A stretch of 44,159 nt of DNA from Polyangiaceae bacterium (GCA_022842465.1 JALHPN010000053.1:1-44159); one strand, 5' to 3'; positions 33,200 through 41,990 are shown, counted from the first letter of the stretch. The notes: generated from the sequence alone by a model not told the origin. Program-made: numbers and translations.

Positions 33200-33235
33200 G
33201 TTCGTACGGTGAAAAGGCGGGCGGAGCGCGCCTCG

Positions 33236-34120
33236 ATGACCGAAAGGGACGTTGTCACCCGTCCGTGCGACGCGTTACCGTCTCCGAGAGACGACGTGTC
33301 GGCAGCCTTCGTCGCCACCCACGACCTCCAGACCTTCTTCGGGCCGCCCGCGTGGCGCTACGTCGTCCGGCGATCGTTCGCCTACTGGCAGGCGGAGCGC
33401 AGGGTGTTCGGCATCATCCTGTGGGGCAGGCCCGACGAGGCGGACGTCGACGAGATCTGCGCCGCGCACGAGGTCGGCGCCGATCCGCTCTTCCGCGGTC
33501 ACACCTCGCTCGTCGACCTCCGCGCGCTCGAGTCGGTCGACCTCCTCGCGTTCGAGCGGCTGCTCGCGTACCTGAAGAAGCGTCGCGACGCGTGGTCGCC
33601 GAACGTGTCCCGTCAGGCGGTCCTTCATCGCGGCGGCTTCGCGCACGCGACCGTCGCCGGCATGTTCGAGTTCCTCCGCCCCGGCCACCCCGTGACGTTC
33701 TTCGACGATCCCGTGCTCGCCTACGAGGCCGTGGGGGCGAGCCGGGAACGCGAGGCGGTCGAGGCGCTCCGCGACGAGCTCCTGCGTGCGCCCGAGATCG
33801 TCCGCCGCGTGCAGTCGACGCTGGAGACGATGCCTCCACGCGTCAGCTTCGGCGTCATCGCCCGCAGCGTCGGGATGAGCGTGCGGTCGCTCCAGCGCCA
33901 CCTCGCCGCGTCCGGCAGCTCGCTCCGCATCGAGCGTCAGAGGTACATGCTGCGCGTCAGCGAGCGCCTCCTCGAGCGGACGGAGCTCGCGCTCGAGGCG
34001 ATCGCGGCGCAGGTGGGCGCGAGCTCCGCCTCGCACCTCGTCGCGCTCTATCGGCGCCATCGCGGCACGACTCCGGGCGCGGTGCGCGAGCAGCGGAAGA
34101 AGAAGAGCGCCCGGTCCTAG
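33236..34120 (+). CDS. AraC-family transcriptional regulator
   Basis: The 294-aa product starts at ATG 33236. The C-terminal 95 residues form an AraC-type double helix-turn-helix: first HTH about 203-225 (SFGVIARSVGMSVRSLQRHL) and second about 253-275 (LEAIAAQVGASSASHLVALY), ending with the typical FRR-like YRRHRGTTPGAVRE. Residues 1-195 are an N-terminal effector domain that I cannot match to a known sensor. The gene is divergent from the di-haem cytochrome gene with 36 bp between, so regulation of that gene, itself, or both is plausible. Its TAG stop overlaps, as CTAG, the stop of the opposing HEAT-like gene. Confidence 0.88.
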   Translation: MTERDVVTRPCDALPSPRDDVSAAFVATHDLQTFFGPPAWRYVVRRSFAYWQAERRVFGIILWGRPDEADVDEICAAHEVGADPLFRGHTSLVDLRALESVDLLAFERLLAYLKKRRDAWSPNVSRQAVLHRGGFAHATVAGMFEFLRPGHPVTFFDDPVLAYEAVGASREREAVEALRDELLRAPEIVRRVQSTLETMPPRVSFGVIARSVGMSVRSLQRHLAASGSSLRIERQRYMLRVSERLLERTELALEAIAAQVGASSASHLVALYRRHRGTTPGAVREQRKKKSARS

Positions 34121-34785
34121 TCGCCCTCGAGGCCGTTGTCGAACGGCGGGTGGGCCTCGCGCCATCGCGCGATCGCCGCTCGCGCGAGCCCGACGTCCTC
34201 GCCGAGCGCTTCGTCCACCAGCGCCTCGACGATGCCGATCGCCGCGGCGCAGAGCTCGGCCCGGGCGCCCTCGCGATCGGCCACGACGCGCTCCACCGTG
34301 TCGAGCACGCGGCGGAGCTCGTCGTCGTCGATGACGGCGCTCTTCCCGAGGGGAAGCCGCAGTCGGTCGACGTGGATCTGCATGGCGACCGCCGACGCCG
34401 CCCACAGCCGGACGTCGTGCGACGGGTCGCGCTCCATCAGGCGCGTCAAGGTCGCGAGATCCTCCGTCGTCCCGCCGCCGAGCGAGAAGAGGAGGATCGC
34501 GCTCTTGCGAACGGCCTCCTCCCCGTCCTCGAGGTACGCGCTCGCGACCGCGTGGACGCGCCGCGCGGAGATCGGGTGGAGGAGGAGCGGCCGCATCGCC
34601 GCGAGCGCGTCGGCGCGCACGGACGACGTCTTCACGAGCGAGACGAGGCTCCGGAAGGCCTCGTCCGCGATCGGAGAGAGGGGCTCTGCCGCGTGCGTGA
34701 GCCAGTCCTCGTCCAGCGGGCGCTCGGTCAGGAGGACGGCCGAGACCCGCGCGAGCTCGTCCTGTGCGTCGTCGGCCGAGGTCAC
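34117..34785 (-). CDS. HEAT-repeat-like protein, co-translated with glmS
   Basis: The 222-aa product starts at GTG 34785, overlapping the glmS stop as GTGA, so it should be translationally coupled. It has no signal peptide. Repeated helical pairs (SPIADEAFRSLVSLVKTSS, ARRVHAVASAYLEDGEEAVRKSAILLF, DVRLWAASAVAMQIHVDRL) suggest a HEAT or armadillo-like alpha-solenoid, usually a protein-binding scaffold. I do not recognise the family. Its position may reflect a role near amino-sugar synthesis, or only transcription convenience. Confidence 0.75.
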   Translation of the reverse strand: MTSADDAQDELARVSAVLLTERPLDEDWLTHAAEPLSPIADEAFRSLVSLVKTSSVRADALAAMRPLLLHPISARRVHAVASAYLEDGEEAVRKSAILLFSLGGGTTEDLATLTRLMERDPSHDVRLWAASAVAMQIHVDRLRLPLGKSAVIDDDELRRVLDTVERVVADREGARAELCAAAIGIVEALVDEALGEDVGLARAAIARWREAHPPFDNGLEGD

Positions 34786-36674
34786 TCGACGGTGACGGTC
34801 TTCGCCAGGTTCCGGGGCTGGTCGACGTCCGTGCCCTTGAGATCGGCCATGTAGTAGGCGAGCAGCTGGAGCGGCAGGACCGTCAGGAGGGGGAGCACCT
34901 CCGGCGCCGCGTCCGGCACCTCGAAGATGTCCGGCGCGGAGGGCGGGGGGTAGCTGCCGTGGCGCGTGCTCCGCGGCGGCGCGTCCCCCATGCAGACGCG
35001 CGCGACGTCGTGGTCGCCCGCGGTGCAGACGGCGATGAGCTGGCCCTCGCGCGCCTTCACCTCCTGCATGTTGGAGAGCGTCTTCTCGTAGTGAGCGTCC
35101 TTCGGGCAGACGACGACGACGGGCATGTCCTCGTCGATCAGCGCGATGGGCCCGTGCTTCATCTCGCCAGCGGCGTAGCCCTCCGCGTGGATGTACGAGA
35201 TCTCCTTCAGCTTGAGCGCGCCCTCGAGCGCGATCGGGAACTGCGTCCCGCGGCCGAGGAAGAGCATGTCGCGCGCGCGGAGGTGCTTCTTTGCGACGGC
35301 CTTCACGTCCTCCGCCTTGGAGAGCACGTCGCGCATCTGCGCCGGCACGTGCCAGAGGGCGTCGAGGATGCGGTGCGCGTTCTTGGTGTCGAGCGTGCCG
35401 CGGCGTCGTCCGAGGTAGACCGCGAGCAGCAGGAGGGCGGCGAGCTGCGTCGTGAAGCACTTCGTCGACGCGACGCCGATCTCGGGGCCGGCGTGTGTGT
35501 AGAGCGAGCCGTCCGCGGCGCGCGGGATCGCGCTGTCGAGGACGTTCGCGACCGCGACGATCGTCGCGCCCGCGGCCTTCGCCGTCTTCACCGCCGCCAG
35601 CGTGTCGAGCGTCTCGCCGCTCTGGCTGACGGCGACGACGAGATCGGTGTCGGTGAAGACCGGCTCGCGGTAGCGGACCTCGCTGCCGATCTCGACGGTC
35701 GACGGGACGCGCGCGAGCTGCTCGATCCAGTAGCGACCGGCCATCGCGGCGTGAGCGCTCGTGCCGCAGGCGACGAAATAGACGCGCGTGATCTTCTTCG
35801 CGAGCGCGTCCGAGACGCCGATCTCGCCCGCCAGCACGTCGGCCGTCGCGAGGTCCACGCGGCCGCGGAGCGTGTCCTCGATCGCGCGCGGCTGCTCGTG
35901 GATCTCCTTGAGCATGAAGTGCTTGTAGCCGCCCTTCTCGGCCTGGGTCGGCGACCAGTCGATGCGGCGCGAGGCGCGCGTCACCGGCGTCGCCTCCGCG
36001 ATCGTCGTGATCGTGATGCCTTCCTTCCTCACGACCGCCATCTCCCCGTCGGCCAGGAGGATGATGTCGCGCGTGTGCGCGAGGAGTGCCGGGATGTCGC
36101 TCGCGACGAAGTTCTCCCCCTCACCGAGGCCGAGGACGAGCGGCGAGTCCTGCTTCGCGACGACGATGTGGTCGGGCTTCTCGCCGTGGACGACCGCGAT
36201 GGCGTAGGCGCCTCGGACGCGATGGAGCGCCCGCCGCACGGCGGTCTCGAGGTCCGTCTCGCCCTCCGTCATCGCCTGATCGACGAGGTGGGCGACGATC
36301 TCCGTGTCCGTGTCGCTCGAGAACTTCACGCCGCGGCCTTCGAGCTCACGCCGGAGCTCGACGTGGTTCTCGATGATCCCGTTGTGGACCACGGCGATCT
36401 TCCCCGCGACGTGCGGGTGCGCGTTCGCCTCGCTCGGCCGGCCGTGCGTCGCCCAGCGCGTGTGCCCGATGCCGGTCGCGCCCTTCAGCGGGGCCTTCGC
36501 GAGCGCCTTGTCGAGGTTCGCGAGCTTCCCGACGGCGCGCACGATCTCGATCCCGCGCCCCGTGTGCACCGCCAAGCCCGCCGAGTCGTATCCCCGGTAC
36601 TCGAGGCGGCGCAGCCCCTCGACGAGGATGGGTGCACTGTCCTTCGCCCCGACGTAACCGACGATGCCGCACAT
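34782..36674 (-). CDS. glmS: Glutamine--fructose-6-phosphate aminotransferase
   Basis: The 630-aa enzyme makes glucosamine-6-phosphate from fructose-6-phosphate and glutamine, the first committed step to UDP-GlcNAc for peptidoglycan and LPS. The catalytic Cys follows the initiator Met (MCGIVGYVG). The glutaminase domain covers about 1-240 (GYDSAGLA, HTRWATHG) and two SIS domains follow (CGTSAHAA at 303-310, SQSGETLDT, then GRGTQFPIALEGALK). The C-terminal loop ends KTVTVE. E. coli GlmS has 609 residues; the extra length is mostly a Pro/Ser-rich insertion near 562-580 (CMGDAPPRSTRHGSYPPP). No glmS ribozyme is visible upstream. Confidence 0.97.
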   Translation of the reverse strand: MCGIVGYVGAKDSAPILVEGLRRLEYRGYDSAGLAVHTGRGIEIVRAVGKLANLDKALAKAPLKGATGIGHTRWATHGRPSEANAHPHVAGKIAVVHNGIIENHVELRRELEGRGVKFSSDTDTEIVAHLVDQAMTEGETDLETAVRRALHRVRGAYAIAVVHGEKPDHIVVAKQDSPLVLGLGEGENFVASDIPALLAHTRDIILLADGEMAVVRKEGITITTIAEATPVTRASRRIDWSPTQAEKGGYKHFMLKEIHEQPRAIEDTLRGRVDLATADVLAGEIGVSDALAKKITRVYFVACGTSAHAAMAGRYWIEQLARVPSTVEIGSEVRYREPVFTDTDLVVAVSQSGETLDTLAAVKTAKAAGATIVAVANVLDSAIPRAADGSLYTHAGPEIGVASTKCFTTQLAALLLLAVYLGRRRGTLDTKNAHRILDALWHVPAQMRDVLSKAEDVKAVAKKHLRARDMLFLGRGTQFPIALEGALKLKEISYIHAEGYAAGEMKHGPIALIDEDMPVVVVCPKDAHYEKTLSNMQEVKAREGQLIAVCTAGDHDVARVCMGDAPPRSTRHGSYPPPSAPDIFEVPDAAPEVLPLLTVLPLQLLAYYMADLKGTDVDQPRNLAKTVTVE

Positions 36675-36786
36675 GGTCGGCCCAGGGTAGCGACACGCGC
36701 CCTCCCTCGCCAGAGGCCCGGCGGGCGCGCGCCCATGGTCCGAGACGCGCGAACGAGGCCGGATCGGTCCGACCTTGGCCGCGTCC

Positions 36787-36820
36787 CGTGACAGGGGTCA
36801 CGAGACGTCGCGTCGACGCG
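36787..36820. promoter_or_regulatory. Inverted repeats in the glmS / lipoprotein divergent spacer
   Basis: CGTGAC-AGGG-GTCACG is a perfect inverted repeat at 36787-36802, followed by the 12-bp palindrome CGCGTCGACGCG at 36809-36820. The 287-bp spacer separates glmS from the lipoprotein gene at 36962, so an operator is possible. In such GC-rich DNA palindromes of this size arise fairly often. Confidence 0.3.
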
Positions 36821-36961
36821 CGTGACGTCGGTGTGGCCGGGACGCTCGAGACGAGGAAATACAGGGGGCTGCGCTCGCTCGACCTCTTCACGGGGGCCGA
36901 GGGCGCGGCGTTGTGGACCGTGACGTCGGACTTTGGCACCCAGGCTGCAATCCGGGATGGC

Positions 36962-38107
36962 ATGCACCCCTCGATTCGCGTCCACCTTCCGTTCACTCTC
37001 GCCTCCCTCGCCTCGCTCGCCCGCGCCCTCGCCATCGTGTCCGCGGGCACGGCGATCGGTTGCGCCGCGCCTATCGAAGAAGACGCCGACGACTCGACGG
37101 CGGCCCAGTCCAGCGGCTCCGGCAGCGACGCGACGCAGGTCGTCTACCGCGACACCGTCGGCTTCGCCTCTCCGCTCGAGCTCGCGGCGGTGTCCAAGGC
37201 GAAGATCTACGTCGTCGCCGGAGAGGCGAGCGAGATCGTCGAGGCCGGCGTCGGCAAGGCGAGCGACACGCGCGTGGTCGACGAGTCCGACCGGAGGATG
37301 CGCGTCGTCGGCGCGACCGGAGCCGGCGCGGCCGTCTACTGGGGGATCCGGGACGACGCGACCGCGACGTTCTACGCGTTCGACGGCGCGAAGAAGACCA
37401 AGCTCACGACCGTGGGCGCCTACGACGCTCCGGCTGGGCGCGCCCATCAGCTCTCCACCGACGGAACGGACCTCGTGTGGGTCGCGCTCGAGAAGGCGAA
37501 GCCGAGCCAGCTCGCCCGCGTGTCGGTCAAGGGCGGCGCCGCCGAGAGGTTCGGGTCCATCTGCCAGGGCGGGGCGATGAGCGGCAAGATCTGCAACGTC
37601 GAAGAGCTCGCGATGGAGGGCGACGCCGTCTACGTCGCCGAGCAGGCGACGGGCGGAGGCTCGCGCGTGACGCGTACCTCGAAGGCGACCGGGCGCACGG
37701 AGGTCCTTCCGTTGTTCGGGGCGGCCGACGGCATGGTGGACGACGACATCCACGGCGTCGTCGCCGACGGCGAGAGCGTCTACGCCGCCTTCAGGGACAA
37801 GGGGGTCATCCAGTACAAGGACGGCAAGACGACCGTGTTCGCGAAGACCACGACGAGCGCGATCGCCCAGGACGAGACGAGGGTGTTCTACGTCGACACG
37901 AAGGAGGCGGTGTGGGCCAAGAAGAAGAGCGGCGGGAACGCCGTTCGCGTCGGCGCGCTCTCTCCGACGAAGAAGGGGGCCTTTCTCCAGGCGAGCGCGC
38001 TGTCCGTCGTCGGCGACGACGTCTTCGTCACGACGATGCAGGATGGCGAGCGAGAGAAGGAGTACGTTCGCTCGATCGTCCGCATCGATCTCGCGAAGAA
38101 GAAGTGA
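36962..38107 (+). CDS. Predicted lipoprotein with propeller-like repeats
   Basis: The 381-aa product starts at ATG 36962; a longer in-frame extension runs over the glmS start region. The signal sequence ends in the lipobox GTAIGC (C34), followed by an acidic Ser/Gly-rich linker. The body (about 60-381) repeats strands such as KIYVVAGEASEIVEAG, AVYWGIRDDATATFYAFDG, LVWVALEKAKPSQLARV and SVYAAFRDKGVIQY, consistent with a beta-propeller. No enzymatic motif is visible. It is convergent with the protease gene at 38128 (20-bp gap). Confidence 0.82.
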   Translation: MHPSIRVHLPFTLASLASLARALAIVSAGTAIGCAAPIEEDADDSTAAQSSGSGSDATQVVYRDTVGFASPLELAAVSKAKIYVVAGEASEIVEAGVGKASDTRVVDESDRRMRVVGATGAGAAVYWGIRDDATATFYAFDGAKKTKLTTVGAYDAPAGRAHQLSTDGTDLVWVALEKAKPSQLARVSVKGGAAERFGSICQGGAMSGKICNVEELAMEGDAVYVAEQATGGGSRVTRTSKATGRTEVLPLFGAADGMVDDDIHGVVADGESVYAAFRDKGVIQYKDGKTTVFAKTTTSAIAQDETRVFYVDTKEAVWAKKKSGGNAVRVGALSPTKKGAFLQASALSVVGDDVFVTTMQDGEREKEYVRSIVRIDLAKKK

Positions 38108-38127
38108 CGGCCTCGCCTGGCGTGGGA

Positions 38128-39015
38128 TCAGCGGCGCGGTCGCGCCGGGCCGTCCGACTCCGCGCACTCGAGCGGCGGGAGCTCGTTCGGCGATTGACCG
38201 TCCGCCACCAGCTTCGCGTGCGCGAAGACCGACCGATACGCGTCGAGCCGCGCCATGACCGACGCGCCGCGCGTCCGCTCGTCGTGATCCATCGCCGAGA
38301 GGCTCACGACCCCCACGATCTCCCGCGAGCCCTTCGCGAAGACCGGCCCCCCCGAGTCCCCCGGGCACACCGCCGCGTCGAGGTGCATCGTCTCGTTGGT
38401 GAGCGCGCGCACGAGGCCGCCCGTCCGTTCCTTCCTCCGGATCCCGTCCGGCGAGAGGGCGCAGCGCCCGAAGCCGACCGGCGACACGTCCTCGCCGATG
38501 CGCGGCGGCGCCTCGAGGCGCGGGGTCATCGTCGCGAGCCCGACAAGCTTGCGGGACAGGACGAGCACCGCCACGTCGCCGGCCCCGCCTCCCTCTCCAC
38601 ACGGCGGCGCGACGACGTGACGCACGCCGACCTCACCCCACGCGAAGTAGTCGCCGCCGAGCTCGACGCGGATCTGCCCCGCCTCGAGGTTCTTCTTGGT
38701 GAACTCCCCGCGCGCCCCCCGCTCGACCACGCAGTGGTGAGCCGTGAGGAGGAGGTCGTCCTCGATCAGCGTCCCGCTGCACGTCGCGTTCGGCCCGATG
38801 ACCCGGACGATCGCGTCCTCGGGCACCGCCAGCGCGAACGGCTGCGCGAGGAGCCGCTCGTCCGCGGAGAACTCCTCCTGCGACGACGACGGGCGCACCT
38901 GGACGCGGGCCGACCGGAAGCCCGGCCCGCAACCGACGAGGCCGCCGAGGGACGCGGCCCCGAGGGAGACCAGGACGGCACGTGAGGAGACGGAGCGCGC
39001 ACGCGAGCGTTTCAA
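38128..39015 (-). CDS. Trypsin-like serine protease lipoprotein
   Basis: The 295-aa product carries a lipobox LVGC (C29) and an S1 protease domain with a complete triad: H94 in LTAHHC, D147 in GDVAVL and S221 in CPGDSGGP. It should be attached to the envelope by its lipid and act outside the cytoplasm. The start is TTG 39015; GGGAGG just upstream supports it and no in-frame ATG or GTG lies close. It shares its fold but little sequence with the protease at 7638 and lacks that protein's Pro/His tail, so the two are independent copies. Substrate unknown. Confidence 0.85.
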   Translation of the reverse strand: MKRSRARSVSSRAVLVSLGAASLGGLVGCGPGFRSARVQVRPSSSQEEFSADERLLAQPFALAVPEDAIVRVIGPNATCSGTLIEDDLLLTAHHCVVERGARGEFTKKNLEAGQIRVELGGDYFAWGEVGVRHVVAPPCGEGGGAGDVAVLVLSRKLVGLATMTPRLEAPPRIGEDVSPVGFGRCALSPDGIRRKERTGGLVRALTNETMHLDAAVCPGDSGGPVFAKGSREIVGVVSLSAMDHDERTRGASVMARLDAYRSVFAHAKLVADGQSPNELPPLECAESDGPARPRR

Positions 39016-39019
39016 CGGG

Positions 39020-39025
39020 CCTCCC
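39020..39025 (-). promoter_or_regulatory. Ribosome binding site supporting a TTG start
   Basis: GGGAGG on the minus strand, 4 bases before TTG 39015. The spacing is short but usable, and it is the best evidence for this unusual start. Confidence 0.55.
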
Positions 39026-39118
39026 AGGGCGGTGACGGCGACGGCGGTGAACAGACATCCTTACGCGTCGGTCTACGAGGAGCCAGCCGCGGCTGCTCGC
39101 GAGACGTCTTCGTAATAT

Positions 39119-39126
39119 GTGTACAC
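39119..39126. promoter_or_regulatory. GTGTACAC palindrome in AT-rich patch upstream of the protease
   Basis: An 8-bp palindrome within TAATATGTGTACACTACA (39113-39130), one of the most AT-rich spots in the window, about 105 bp before the protease start. It may mark a promoter or operator. No full -35/-10 pair is clear. Confidence 0.3.
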
Positions 39127-39177
39127 TACAAGCAGTCGATGCGGATGAGTGTCGGGAGGCGCCGGTCGGAGCAGCGT

Positions 39178-39717
39178 TCAGCGGACTTGGAGGCTGACCT
39201 GGCGCGTGGCGTTCAGATAAGCGAGACCCGAAGCTTCGGGATGAGCGTTGGCGTCCTCGATGCCGAGCTGGACGAGCTGGCCGAGGATGTCCGCGCGGCG
39301 CGTGGCCGACGCGACGAGGTAGGACGAGCACGGGGCGGTGCCGGGGAGCGGCTCCGCGCAGCGCGCGAGCACGCGCTGCTCGGCCGCCAGCGCCTCCCGC
39401 GAGCGGCCCTGGTCGAGGAGCGCGCGCGCGTAGAGGTGCTCCACGCTCGGCTCCTCGCGGAGCGACGTCGGGCAGCGCTCGATCGTGGCGACGGCCATGC
39501 CGGGCTGCCGGGCGTCGAGGTAGGCCTGGGCGAGCTCCCGCACACGGGCGGGGTCCGTCGGCTGCGCGGCGGCCTGATCCTCGAGCGACGCGACGCGGCC
39601 CTCGTGGAGATCGCCGACGACGCGCTTCTCTCGCTGCGTGGAGCCGGCGCACCAGATCACGCCGATCCCGAAGAGAACCGCGACGTTCCAACCTCTGAGA
39701 CCCTTCGTCTGCGTCAT
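39178..39717 (-). CDS. TPR-like exported protein
   Basis: The 179-aa product starts at ATG 39717. A hydrophobic helix at 10-22 ends at C23 (GVIWC), so it is membrane-anchored or lipidated, although the site is not a canonical lipobox. Residues about 50-130 contain helix pairs with TPR-like spacing (RVRELAQAYLDARQPGMAVATI, SVEHLYARALLDQGRSREALAAEQ). TPRs mediate protein contacts. The C-terminus is short and polar. A longer frame upstream in phase lies antisense to the heparinase-like gene and is not real. An ECF-like promoter candidate lies 44 bases before the start. Confidence 0.8.
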   Translation of the reverse strand: MTQTKGLRGWNVAVLFGIGVIWCAGSTQREKRVVGDLHEGRVASLEDQAAAQPTDPARVRELAQAYLDARQPGMAVATIERCPTSLREEPSVEHLYARALLDQGRSREALAAEQRVLARCAEPLPGTAPCSSYLVASATRRADILGQLVQLGIEDANAHPEASGLAYLNATRQVSLQVR

Positions 39718-39760
39718 TCGCCTCGCGCCGCGCTCCCGCTCGGAAACCCAAGCATAGGCC

Positions 39761-39788
39761 CCAGACAATCCTACGCCACGAAAGTTCC
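39761..39788 (-). promoter_or_regulatory. Candidate ECF-sigma promoter for the TPR-like gene
   Basis: On the minus strand GGAACTT (39788-39782) and GTCTGG (39766-39761) are separated by 15 bases, or 16 counting from GGAACT. The distance to ATG 39717 is 43 bases. This is close to the sigmaE consensus (GGAACTT, then GTCTRA) and repeats the arrangement at 1293-1320. Confidence 0.4.
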
Positions 39789-39917
39789 CGAGCTCCCCCG
39801 AGGGCGCTGAGCGTCTCGGACACCGCCGCCGCCGGCGCCTTGGGACGAGGCCGCACATCGACGGGGCGAGCGTGGGAGGAGGTGCGCTTCCACGCCACCC
39901 AGGGTGGAGCGCGCGTC

Positions 39918-41990
39918 TCAGTTCGCGAACAGCGGGGGTGCGGTGATCGTCGTGGGGAGGGGCCCCGACCACTCGACCGAGCTGTCGGCGCGACGGATCT
40001 CGAGGGTCCCGCCCGTACCCGCGTCGGAGAAGCGCACGAGGACGCTCCGTCCGTCGGCGAGGCCGATCTGCGCGCCGATCGTCCCGGCCGCGTCCGATCG
40101 CGCGGCCGTGGGCGCGCTGCCGTTCGTGCCGAGCACGTGGAGGAAGCGCGTCGACGTCCCCGTCGCGTGCGTCGCATCGACGCGGGAGCCGGTGCCCATG
40201 CCTGCGCTCGCCCACGACACGATGTTGCTCGGAACGCCGGTCGGCGAGAGCCGTCGCACGTCGATCCGATTCGCGCCCGCGACGAAGGAGAGCAGATCCC
40301 CGTTCGCGGTCGGGGTCCCGGGGACGTTGAGGGTCCAGATGCGCTCGGCACCGCTCGTGGTGTCGACGCGATCGAAGACGACGAACGTGTCGGGCTTCAC
40401 GAAGAGAAAATCGCGCTCGATCTTCTGCACGGAGGGCGCGTTCTTGTAGACGGGCGTGACGCGCGCAGCGCCGTACGTGAAGCTCGGCTGATCGACGAGC
40501 CCCGTCATCTCGCACCGTGGCGCGCCCTCGATCTGGTGCACGGCGGTCCCGTTGCTCCGGATGCGCACGAGGTTGTGCATCGCCTCGTCCTGCTCGATGC
40601 CGGACGCCGTCGCGATGTTCTGGTCGTACGCGAGCCAGCTGCCACGATGGAGGACGAAGCTCCCCTGGTCCTTGTGGGCGTGGCTCTCCGTGTACGGCCC
40701 GCAGATGAAGTTCGCGTAGGTCGCCGTCTTCGTCCACGCCGAGCGCATCGCGAGCTGGCCCGTGCCGCTCGCCCAGTACGTCGTCGCGAGGTTCGTGAGC
40801 GGCTCGGCGGTGACCTCTGCCGGGTCGTAGAGGAAGTCGCTGACGAACAGGAAGGCCTGCGTCATGCGCGGTAGGGTCGACTGCTCGAGGAGCGACTTCG
40901 CGACGCGCGAGAGCCGCTCGTTCGGGAAGATCGCCATGTCGGCGATGAGGTACTCGCGGTGGTAGTCGAAGAGCTCCGCGCTCGAGTCACGCGCGTGATC
41001 GCCCGTCGGCGCGAGGCGATCGAGCGTCGGGACGATCGCGTGCATCAGGTGCGGGATGCTCGCCAGCGTGTGCGGCGTGCGGATCGCGACGCGCTCCGTC
41101 GTCGACCGCTCCCACCACCAGTAGAGCTGGAAGAGGTTCTTCATCGCCGTCCCGTAGCCGGTGCCCTCGCGCGACCCGCCGCCCTGGAGATCGTTCGTGA
41201 AGGTGGGGAAGAGCTGCTTCTCGAGCTTCTCCTGACGGAACGTGTCGATCCACGTCTGGGCCTGCGGGTCCTCGCCGTGCTCCGCGAGACCGAGGAGCAT
41301 CGTGGCGCGGAGGAACGAGTAGAAGTAGTTGTTCGACGGGTTGTCGACGGACCAGCCCGACCACGGGAACGTGCCCGTCCCCCACTTCGCGGTCTCGTGG
41401 TGCCATACGTTCCACACCGCCTGGTTCGCGTAGGCGAGCCAGCGCGTTCGCTGCTCGGGCGTGAGGTCCGCGAAGCACCAGTCGTAGACGATGGCGAGGT
41501 TCCCGATCCGGTCGCCGACCTCGAGGTAGCTGTCGCCCGCGACGGTGGGGACCTGCCCGGCGGCGATCCGCGCCTCCTCGCTCTTCACGAAGTCGTCGGT
41601 CTTCGCGATGGCGTACGCCGTGTGCGCCTTCGACGACCTCAGCACGCCGACGAGCGCGGCGTACCACGGCTCGAACGCGTAGCTCGAGCCGCCGGCGACG
41701 ACGCCGTCCACGAGCGTGCCGAACCGGGTTCCCGACGGGCTCCCGGAGAGCCGCGCCTCGAGGGCAGCGCGGAGCGCCGCGTCGTTCAAGAGTATCCGCG
41801 GATGGGTCGCGGAGATGACCGGCGTGCCGCTGTCCGTGTCGTCCGTGCCGCCGTCGCCGACGGCTCCGTCCTGGGAGCCGCTCGGTCCTCCGTCGGGACC
41901 GCCGCTCGGGTCGGCCCCGCCGTCGTCTCCGTCCGAGCTGCACGCGAAGGCCGCGGCGAAGAGAGCGAGGCAGGCGAAGCGACGGACCAT
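39918..41990 (-). CDS. Heparinase II/III-like lipoprotein
   Basis: The 690-aa product starts at ATG 41990; an in-frame ATG 12 codons upstream is possible. The signal sequence ends AAFAC (C17), an imperfect lipobox, followed by an Asp/Gly/Ser-rich linker (about 20-55). Residues about 60-380 form a helical (alpha/alpha toroid) part with many Trp and Tyr residues (YDWCFADLTPEQRTRWLAYA, SNNYFYSFLRATMLLGLAEH). A beta-sandwich follows from about 395 with the family hallmark GPYTESHAHKDQGSFVLHRG. These proteins are polysaccharide lyases that cleave uronic-acid-containing glycans by beta-elimination, or structurally related binders. Substrate not assigned. It is 56 bp downstream of the propeller gene on the same strand. 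Confidence 0.85.
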   Translation of the reverse strand: MVRRFACLALFAAAFACSSDGDDGGADPSGGPDGGPSGSQDGAVGDGGTDDTDSGTPVISATHPRILLNDAALRAALEARLSGSPSGTRFGTLVDGVVAGGSSYAFEPWYAALVGVLRSSKAHTAYAIAKTDDFVKSEEARIAAGQVPTVAGDSYLEVGDRIGNLAIVYDWCFADLTPEQRTRWLAYANQAVWNVWHHETAKWGTGTFPWSGWSVDNPSNNYFYSFLRATMLLGLAEHGEDPQAQTWIDTFRQEKLEKQLFPTFTNDLQGGGSREGTGYGTAMKNLFQLYWWWERSTTERVAIRTPHTLASIPHLMHAIVPTLDRLAPTGDHARDSSAELFDYHREYLIADMAIFPNERLSRVAKSLLEQSTLPRMTQAFLFVSDFLYDPAEVTAEPLTNLATTYWASGTGQLAMRSAWTKTATYANFICGPYTESHAHKDQGSFVLHRGSWLAYDQNIATASGIEQDEAMHNLVRIRSNGTAVHQIEGAPRCEMTGLVDQPSFTYGAARVTPVYKNAPSVQKIERDFLFVKPDTFVVFDRVDTTSGAERIWTLNVPGTPTANGDLLSFVAGANRIDVRRLSPTGVPSNIVSWASAGMGTGSRVDATHATGTSTRFLHVLGTNGSAPTAARSDAAGTIGAQIGLADGRSVLVRFSDAGTGGTLEIRRADSSVEWSGPLPTTITAPPLFAN

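Noticed and set aside
34764..36791. 675-codon plus-strand frame opposite glmS
   Set aside because: The minus strand encodes an unmistakable GlmS; this frame is its shadow.
36675..36961. glmS ribozyme in the glmS leader
   Set aside because: I could not recognise the conserved core, and this element is mainly known from Firmicutes-type genomes.
36913..38985. 690-codon plus-strand frame over a lipoprotein and a protease gene
   Set aside because: It spans two convergent real genes on different strands and has an Arg-rich, motif-free sequence.
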